Source: ZLKRG44 sp964555705 (GTDB taxonomy: Bacteria; Planctomycetota; Phycisphaerae; Phycisphaerales; SM1A02). From it: a stretch of 36,597 nucleotides of DNA. The notes beneath the pieces were generated by a model, which was not told the DNA's origin, made no database searches, and saw nothing but the letters and a program-made list of their open reading frames with translations. The position numbers and the translations under genes are program-made. Positions 31,229 through 36,597 of the stretch are shown here, piece after piece. The stretch covers positions 1-36,597 of the forward strand of contig CAZKTN010000025.1 in assembly GCA_964555705.1 (NCBI GenBank). The letters run 5' to 3'. The stretch's first letter is position 1. Each line of letters opens with the position of its first letter.

Positions 31229-32164
31229 TCAGTCGCCGACAGTGTGCCACACCGTCTTGATCTCGGTCACGCCCTCGAAGGCGCGCGAGCTGGTCCAGTG
31301 ATGGTCGTCCCAGCGCGTTCTAGGGTCAACGATGTGCACACGCTTCATGTTCTCGGCGGTGCCGGACTGGAGGATCGCCGCCACGGATGGCGCATCTGCC
31401 TCACCCACCGCCTTGCGCGTGCGCGACTTCGCCGGCGCTGCAGCGGCATCCATGCACGCCACCACCGCGTCGATGTCGCGGTGCGCGGCGATCGCAGGCG
31501 CCAGCTCTCGCGCCGACCCCGTGAGGATGTTGAGCACACCTGCGGGAATGTCTGACCCCGGTGCAGCTTCCGCAAGAACGAGTGCAGGCACCGGATTCCG
31601 CTCAGAGGCAATCGCGATCACCGCGTTGCCGCTCGCGAGAGCGGGCATGATCATCGACACGAATCCCAGCAGTGCGGGCTCTGGCGGCGCGATGGCAACC
31701 ACAACACCCGTCGGCTCAACGCGCGAGACGACCTCGAATGGACCCGCCACCGGATTGCGCCCGCCGACGACGCACTCGAGCTTGTCCGACCACCCTGCGA
31801 CGCTGACCACGCGGTCGATCGACTCGTCGACCTCGCGTGCAGCCGCACGCGCGCTCGGTGCGCCTGCGCCATGCCGTAGCGCATCGACGAGCTCGCCCCT
31901 GCGACCCTCCATCATCTCGGCCAGCCGGTACAGGATCTGTCCGCGCAGGTATCCGGTCGATGACGACCACTTCACCTGCGCGCCGCGCGCCGCCTCAACC
32001 GCATCACGAAGGTCCTTGCGTGTCGCTGCGGCTACGTACGCGACCGCATCGCCGCTGTCGCCGGCGAGCGGCACCACGCGCCCCGACTCCGAGCGCGGAT
32101 ACGCGCCGCCAACGAAGAGCTTCCAGGTCTTGGTGATGGGCGCCCGATCGGTGTGTGCTGCCAT
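31229..32164 (-). CDS. Short aldehyde-dehydrogenase-like protein lacking the catalytic Cys
   Basis: 311 residues from ATG 32164. It has the N-terminal (WKLFVGGAYPRSESG) and cofactor-binding (VEPTGVVVAIAPPEPALLGF) parts of an aldehyde dehydrogenase, then VLNILTGSARELAPAIAAHR. It stops before the catalytic segment: there is no GQxC and the usual Glu motif (LELGGK) is absent. The family normally has about 480 residues. It follows a full-length aldehyde dehydrogenase with 23 bases between them. This pair resembles the two domains of ALDH16, whose second half also lacks the Cys. It is likely a structural partner, not an enzyme by itself. Confidence 0.85.
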   Translation of the reverse strand: MAAHTDRAPITKTWKLFVGGAYPRSESGRVVPLAGDSGDAVAYVAAATRKDLRDAVEAARGAQVKWSSSTGYLRGQILYRLAEMMEGRRGELVDALRHGAGAPSARAAAREVDESIDRVVSVAGWSDKLECVVGGRNPVAGPFEVVSRVEPTGVVVAIAPPEPALLGFVSMIMPALASGNAVIAIASERNPVPALVLAEAAPGSDIPAGVLNILTGSARELAPAIAAHRDIDAVVACMDAAAAPAKSRTRKAVGEADAPSVAAILQSGTAENMKRVHIVDPRTRWDDHHWTSSRAFEGVTEIKTVWHTVGD

Positions 32165-32187
32165 GGGTGGTTCCTCGTGCGCGCCGC

Positions 32188-33648
32188 CTAGCGCAGGTAC
32201 TCCGCAAGTCCCGCGCGACCGCCCTCGCGGCCGAATCCCGACTCGCGGTAGCCGCCGAAAGGTGCGCTCGGGTCGAACCGGTTGAAGGTGTTGCACCAGA
32301 TGACGCCAGCATTGAGCTGGCGCGCCACCTCATAGGCGCGCGATCCTCGGCTCGTCCATACGCCTGCGCTGAGCCCGTACGCCGTGTTGTTTGCGCGTGC
32401 CACCGCCTCATCGAGCGTGCGGAAGGTCATCACCGCAAGCACAGGCCCGAAGACCTCCTCGCGCGCAATGGTGTGTGCAGGCTCGACCCCGGTGAAGAAG
32501 CAGGGCCTGCACCAGAATCCGCGCGCAGGTAGGGGGTCCGCATGGCAGTCGTGCCGCACCGCGCCCTCGTCCACCGCACGAGTCAGGTACCCGCCGATCC
32601 GCTCGAGCTGCGCGGCGCTGTTGATGGCGCCCACATCGGTGTTCTTGTCGAGTGGGTCGCCCACGCGAAGATGACGCATTCGCATGCGGAGCTTCGCGAC
32701 CACCTCGTCCACGACGCTCTCCTCCACGAGGAGTCGGCTTCCCGCGCAGCACACCTGACCCTGGTTCGCGTAGATGCCCGCGATGATGCCCTCTATCGCC
32801 TGGTCGATTGCGGCATCGGCGAAGACGATGTTGGGGCTCTTGCCGCCGAGCTCAAGCGTGAGCCGCGTGCTGCGGCCGGCGAGCTGGCGTGCGATGCGCC
32901 GGCCAACTTCGGTGCTGCCCGTGAACGCGATCTTGTCGACACCTGTGTGCTCCACAAGCAGACGGCCGGTATCGCCCGCTCCCGTAATGACATTCACGAC
33001 ACCATCCGGAAGCTCCACCTCCTGCATGATCTCAGCGAGCCGAAGCGCCGTGAGCGGCGTCGTCTCCGCTGGCTTGAGCACGCAGGTGTTGCCGCAGGCG
33101 AGCGCAGGCGCCAGCTTCCATGCCGCCATCAGCAACGGGAAGTTCCAGGGAATCACCTGACCGCACACTCCGACCGGCTGCGGTCCGTCCGCTCCGCATC
33201 CCGGCACCGCCTCGTGCAGCTTGTCTGCCCATCCCGCATGGTGGAAGAAGTGCTGCGCGGCGAGCGGCACGTCCTCGTCGCGCGTCTCGCGGATCGGCTT
33301 GCCGTTGTCCATCGTCTCGAGCACGGCGAGCTCGCGTGCGCGCTCCTGGATGCGCCGTGCGATCCGGTACAGGTACTTGGCGCGCTCGATCGGGCGCACA
33401 CGTCGCCACTTCCTCGCGGCACTCGTGGCCGCATCGACTGCGCGCGCCACGTCATCCTCGCCGGCCTCGGCCACCCGCCCGAGCACCGCTTCTGTCGCCG
33501 GGTTCGTCGTGTCGAAAAAGCGCCCGGAGCGCGGCGACCGGAACCGACCTCCAATGAAGAGCCCATGCTCTGCCCGGATCTGCACTGGGGTGGTTTCGGG
33601 GGCCGGCGAGTACTCCCAGGTGGGTGCCGCAGATGCCGTCGTGGACAT
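32188..33648 (-). CDS. Full-length aldehyde dehydrogenase
   Basis: 486 residues. IPWNFPLLMAAWKLAPALA and the NAD-binding AFTGSTEVGRRIARQ precede Glu266 (LELGGKSPNIVF) and Cys300 (NQGQVCCAGSRLL), 34 residues apart as in ALDH2. EEVFGPVLAVM and the C-terminal FGGYRESGFGREGG complete the fold. It oxidises an aldehyde with NAD(P)+. A possible substrate is acetaldehyde from DeoC. The start ATG 33648 has no strong Shine-Dalgarno. It heads a five-gene minus-strand run (31-33 kb) and begins 83 bases from the divergent SOUL gene, so the promoters share that interval. Confidence 0.95.
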   Translation of the reverse strand: MSTTASAAPTWEYSPAPETTPVQIRAEHGLFIGGRFRSPRSGRFFDTTNPATEAVLGRVAEAGEDDVARAVDAATSAARKWRRVRPIERAKYLYRIARRIQERARELAVLETMDNGKPIRETRDEDVPLAAQHFFHHAGWADKLHEAVPGCGADGPQPVGVCGQVIPWNFPLLMAAWKLAPALACGNTCVLKPAETTPLTALRLAEIMQEVELPDGVVNVITGAGDTGRLLVEHTGVDKIAFTGSTEVGRRIARQLAGRSTRLTLELGGKSPNIVFADAAIDQAIEGIIAGIYANQGQVCCAGSRLLVEESVVDEVVAKLRMRMRHLRVGDPLDKNTDVGAINSAAQLERIGGYLTRAVDEGAVRHDCHADPLPARGFWCRPCFFTGVEPAHTIAREEVFGPVLAVMTFRTLDEAVARANNTAYGLSAGVWTSRGSRAYEVARQLNAGVIWCNTFNRFDPSAPFGGYRESGFGREGGRAGLAEYLR

Positions 33649-33731
33649 GGGGGCCGATTATCGCCTGCCGAAGTGCCCTCCGGACGCCCGGAACACCGAA
33701 TCCCGCCCGGATTCCCCGGCGAACCCCATGC

Positions 33732-34577
33732 ATGCCCACTTACGCGATCCTGGCCGCAGTACTGCTCGCTCATTCCACCGACGGCACGCCTGCGTCCAAG
33801 CCTGACGCGGGATCCGCAGCCGCCTCGACCCCGGCAGTTCCGGCCGACACTGCGAAGCCCGCCACCGGGAATCCGAAGGCTGCAGCCGCCGCACCTGCGC
33901 CAGCCATTCCGACCGAACCACCCGCCGCAGGCACTGGCGTTCGAGTTGCCGGCGAAATCCCCGACAACGTCGAGCTCGTGCTCGAAGGCGAGGAGTGGCG
34001 CTTCGGCCGCATGCGCATCGAGGCTCCGTTGCCGCAGGGCTACCCGCCGCCGACGCCTGCCGACACAATGGAGATCAAGACGTACCCCTCCGTGCGCCGT
34101 GCGGAAGTGACGGCATCAGGCAACAGCAACCTCGGATCGAACCTTGCCTTCTGGCCGCTCTTCAACCACATCAAGGAGCGCGACATCGCGATGACGAGTC
34201 CAGTGGAGATGGACTACCGCGGCATGGCGTCCGAGGACGGCACCACGCTTGACGAGTCCAAGGGCACATGGACGATGTCGTTCCTCTACCGCACCGCGGA
34301 CCTCGGACCGACCGGCGAGGATGGACGCGTGAAGATCGTCGACGCACCGCCAGTCACCGTGCTCTCGATCGGCATGCGCGGCGGGTACGGGATGTCGAAG
34401 GTGAACGAGGGTCTCGAGAGGATCCATGAGTGGCTGGCGGCCAACCCGCAGTGGAAGGCGTGCGGCGAGCCGCGCGCACTCAACTACAACGGGCCTGCTG
34501 TGCGCATGAAGGACAAGTGGAGTGAGGTGCAGGTTCCGGTGACGCTCGCGTCGAGCACCGCTCCGAGCGCCAACTGA
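33732..34577 (+). CDS. Secreted SOUL-family heme-binding-like protein
   Basis: 281 residues from ATG 33732. A short hydrophobic start (MPTYAILAAVLLAHS) precedes an Ala/Pro/Thr-rich linker (about 15-70). The SOUL domain follows: YPSVRRAEVTASGN, then LFNHIKERDIAMTSPVEMDY, where IAMTSPVE is the family's hallmark, and RGGYGMSKVNEGLERIHEWL. SOUL proteins bind heme or related tetrapyrroles in eukaryotes; the bacterial ones are less well known, and no clear heme ligand can be named here. The start has the look of an export signal. It is divergent from the aldehyde dehydrogenase. Confidence 0.87.
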   Translation: MPTYAILAAVLLAHSTDGTPASKPDAGSAAASTPAVPADTAKPATGNPKAAAAAPAPAIPTEPPAAGTGVRVAGEIPDNVELVLEGEEWRFGRMRIEAPLPQGYPPPTPADTMEIKTYPSVRRAEVTASGNSNLGSNLAFWPLFNHIKERDIAMTSPVEMDYRGMASEDGTTLDESKGTWTMSFLYRTADLGPTGEDGRVKIVDAPPVTVLSIGMRGGYGMSKVNEGLERIHEWLAANPQWKACGEPRALNYNGPAVRMKDKWSEVQVPVTLASSTAPSAN

Positions 34578-34619
34578 GCTGCGCATCGGTATTGCGAGGC
34601 GCCCGCTACCCTTGCCGGG

Positions 34620-35309
34620 ATGCCTTCCGTACTGGCGATAGACATTGGCGGCACGCACGTAAAGGTCCGCGTCCCAAGCGATCCGGACAAGCGCGAGTTC
34701 GAGTCCGGCCCGACGCTGACGCCCCAGCAGATGGTGGATGGCGTGAAGGCCGCCGCCAAGGGCTGGTCCTACGACTGCGTGTCGATCGGCATACCGGCAC
34801 CGCTCGTGAAGGGCGCGCCCGTGAAGGAGCCGAGCAACCTCGGCCCGGGCTGGACCGCCTTCGACTATGGCTCAGCCTTCGGCAAGCCCACAAAGATCAT
34901 CAACGACGCCGCGATGCAGGCAGTGGGCAGCCACAATGCAGGCCGCATGCTGTTCCTTGGGCTCGGCACCGGGCTCGGCAGCTGCATGATCGCTGACCGG
35001 GTGATCCTTCCGCTCGAGCTCGCGCACATGCCATACCGCAAGGACCGCACCTTCGAGGACTACGTGGGTCTCAGAGGGCTCAAGCGCCTGGGCAAGCGGC
35101 GCTGGCGCAAGCACGTCGACACGGTGGTGGGGATCCTCCGCGCCGCGCTGCTGCCGGACGATGTGGTGATCGGAGGCGGCAACGTGAAGAGCCTCAAGGA
35201 CCTGCCCGAGGGTTGCCGCGCTGGTGACAACGCCAACGCCTTCATCGGCGGCTTCAGGCTGTGGGAGCCCGAGTGGTCGAACTCCGTCGAGCTGTACCAC
35301 TCGCGCTAG
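34620..35309 (+). CDS. ROK-family sugar kinase, polyphosphate-glucokinase-like
   Basis: 229 residues. LAIDIGGTHVKVRV with Asp8 and GGT binds phosphate, INDAAMQAVG has the catalytic Asp96, LGLGTGLG is the second phosphate loop, and HMPYRKDRTFEDYVG is typical of polyphosphate glucokinases (PPGK). These phosphorylate glucose with polyphosphate or ATP in the cytoplasm. The chain is a little short, but full in motif order. The gene is followed by a porin whose start overlaps its 3' end by about 37 bases, so both are probably read together. Glucose as substrate is inferred from the family. Confidence 0.88.
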   Translation: MPSVLAIDIGGTHVKVRVPSDPDKREFESGPTLTPQQMVDGVKAAAKGWSYDCVSIGIPAPLVKGAPVKEPSNLGPGWTAFDYGSAFGKPTKIINDAAMQAVGSHNAGRMLFLGLGTGLGSCMIADRVILPLELAHMPYRKDRTFEDYVGLRGLKRLGKRRWRKHVDTVVGILRAALLPDDVVIGGGNVKSLKDLPEGCRAGDNANAFIGGFRLWEPEWSNSVELYHSR

Positions 35310-36597
35310 CGGTCTGTGTGCCGGCGCTGTGCGCAGGGCACCGTGCGTTCGCGCAGTCGCCTGACAGCCCGACCTTCTACGACGACGCGCCCTCGTTCCT
35401 CCACAGCAGCATGGCCATCACGCGCGCACGCGCGGGCATCGATGTGATGCCGGGCATTTCGCCGCTCTTCGATGGCGTGCGCGCACCCCACGACTTCGAC
35501 CTCTGGGCACCGCAGCCATACCCGGTCGCGGGAGGCGAACCGATGTCACTCATCGGGTTCGATCCCTTCCAGGTGCCGCTCACGCCTGGCCGCAACATCG
35601 AGAAGTGGGCGCGGTCGCAGATGGCGCTCCGCATGGACCTCTATGACATGGTGGTCTACCAGGCATCGACCTACGCACAGCCTGGCTACGGCAACACGAG
35701 CGGCATCAACCGTCTCAATGTGCGTGGTGACCTCAAGCTGTGGGACTTCGGCGGCGGCGCCGTCGGCCGCTTCACGGCGCAGTACCGCTACAACACGCAG
35801 TTCCCGAACGACATATCGGAGGGCACGAAGGTCGGCACCGACGTGTCGATCAACAGCGAATGGACGGGATTCGAGAACCGCATCGTGCGCTTCAAGTACG
35901 AGCAGGGTCTCTTCGACAACAACCTCACCTTCGTGGTCGGCAAGATCAACCCAAACGACTACCTCCTGAACATCGAGTTCGCCAGCGACGAGACTTCGCA
36001 GTTCCTTGCGTCGATCTTCGACGGCACCGACGTGCCCGCCTCCGGATTCGAGGGATACATGCTTGGCACCGGGCTGCTGTTCACGCCGATGCCTGGGATG
36101 TACCTGAACGCGATCGCCACGAATCCCACCACAAACCAGGCCGCAGACCTTGGGCTCAACTACCTCGACAGCGGCCTGTGGTGGTTCGGTGCCGAGTTCG
36201 GCCTCATCACCGCATTCGCGGACGAGTCGCTGCCCGGCAACATCGCCGTTGGATTCAACACCACCAATGCGAGCTACACGTCGACGTCATCCGCCGATGC
36301 GGTGGACGGCTCAGGCTTCTGGCTCTACGGCTCGCAGTACCTGACCACCGACCTCGGCGTCTTCGCGCAGATCGGCTACACGGACCCCTCTGTCGCGCTG
36401 TACAGCCAGGAGGCCACGGCGGGCATCTCGCTCAACAACTGCTTTGGCCGCAGGAACGACGGGTTCGGCGCTGCGATCGGGTTCTCCGTCGCGCCGCAGG
36501 CGGACCTCGGCACGCAGATGACCTTCGAGACCTACTACCGGCTGCAGGTGACGTCTTCGCTGCAGATCACCGCAGATATCCAAGTGATCGACCATCC
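35273..36597 (+). CDS. OprB-type carbohydrate porin, 3' end missing
   Basis: About 441 codons up to the window edge, with no stop found; a frame from GTG 35273. The first 27 residues (LRRAVPLALAVCVPALCAGH, then RAFA/Q) make a signal peptide, and GGGAG lies 5 bases before the GTG. The mature protein has many alternating strands (YGNTSGINRLNVRGDLKLWD, NLTFVVGKINPNDYLLNIEF, MYLNAIATNPTTNQAADLGL, GFWLYGSQYLTTDLGVFAQI), a pattern of carbohydrate-selective porins of the OprB family, which let sugars cross the outer membrane. It overlaps the sugar kinase gene. Its presence shows an outer membrane. The GTG start is chosen for the signal peptide; GTG 35261 would add four residues. Confidence 0.85.
   Translation, partial: MVELRRAVPLALAVCVPALCAGHRAFAQSPDSPTFYDDAPSFLHSSMAITRARAGIDVMPGISPLFDGVRAPHDFDLWAPQPYPVAGGEPMSLIGFDPFQVPLTPGRNIEKWARSQMALRMDLYDMVVYQASTYAQPGYGNTSGINRLNVRGDLKLWDFGGGAVGRFTAQYRYNTQFPNDISEGTKVGTDVSINSEWTGFENRIVRFKYEQGLFDNNLTFVVGKINPNDYLLNIEFASDETSQFLASIFDGTDVPASGFEGYMLGTGLLFTPMPGMYLNAIATNPTTNQAADLGLNYLDSGLWWFGAEFGLITAFADESLPGNIAVGFNTTNASYTSTSSADAVDGSGFWLYGSQYLTTDLGVFAQIGYTDPSVALYSQEATAGISLNNCFGRRNDGFGAAIGFSVAPQADLGTQMTFETYYRLQVTSSLQITADIQVIDH

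Noticed and set aside
1..36597. tRNA, rRNA, insertion sequence or phage genes
   Set aside because: No conserved tRNA arm patterns, transposase motifs or rRNA stretches were seen by eye. This is not a full search; tRNAscan-SE and Infernal would decide.

Overview
The window is GC-rich, gene-dense DNA from a bacterium that most resembles a planctomycete, probably of the class Phycisphaerae. That placement is inferred from gene content: a PadR/HAAS regulatory pair, a TolQ-like motor operon with a GTPase and a GAP1-type protein, RGG-rich and ThuA-domain proteins, and an OprB-like porin. No rRNA or other marker gene confirms it. Two runs of exactly 100 N (10846-10945 and 18959-19058) show that this is a scaffold, so continuity across those points is not proven.

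Layout. 1-2276: the end of a PadR regulator, coupled by overlap to a membrane-anchored HAAS-domain protein. 2286-3323: an EamA transporter. 3256-15018 (minus): a tightly overlapped seven-gene operon encoding a zinc-ribbon GTPase, a GAP1-like transmembrane coiled-coil protein, two further membrane or envelope proteins, a GYF-domain multispanning protein, a MotA/TolQ/ExbB-type channel and a double ExbD-like stator. A membrane-anchored von Willebrand A protein (about 15051-16079) is read divergently from the same point. I regard this eight-gene locus as the most interesting system here: a predicted ion-driven envelope machine under GTPase control.

16126-18271 (minus): a RuvC-fold protein coupled to a multispanning membrane protein, then a secreted YceI protein. 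18272-20626: a chromosome-partition locus with ParB, a perfect parS site upstream, a second parS inside the parB coding sequence, and an overlapping STAS-domain gene. No parA is visible; it could lie in the assembly gap. 20693-25412: an RNA-processing type metallo-beta-lactamase protein, a secreted cupredoxin overlapping a nucleotide-sugar dehydrogenase, and three small membrane proteins.

25498-33648: deoxyribose-phosphate aldolase (DeoC), an RGG-repeat protein, a CDF metal exporter with a Cys-rich tail, and a minus-strand run with a full-length aldehyde dehydrogenase, a short aldehyde dehydrogenase without the catalytic Cys, a ThuA protein and two multispanning membrane proteins. DeoC and the aldehyde dehydrogenase pair suggest deoxyribose catabolism through acetaldehyde. 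33732-36597: a secreted SOUL-family protein, a polyphosphate-glucokinase-like ROK kinase and an overlapping OprB-type porin cut by the window end; the last two suggest sugar uptake and phosphorylation. I found no rRNA, convincing tRNA, insertion sequence or CRISPR array.
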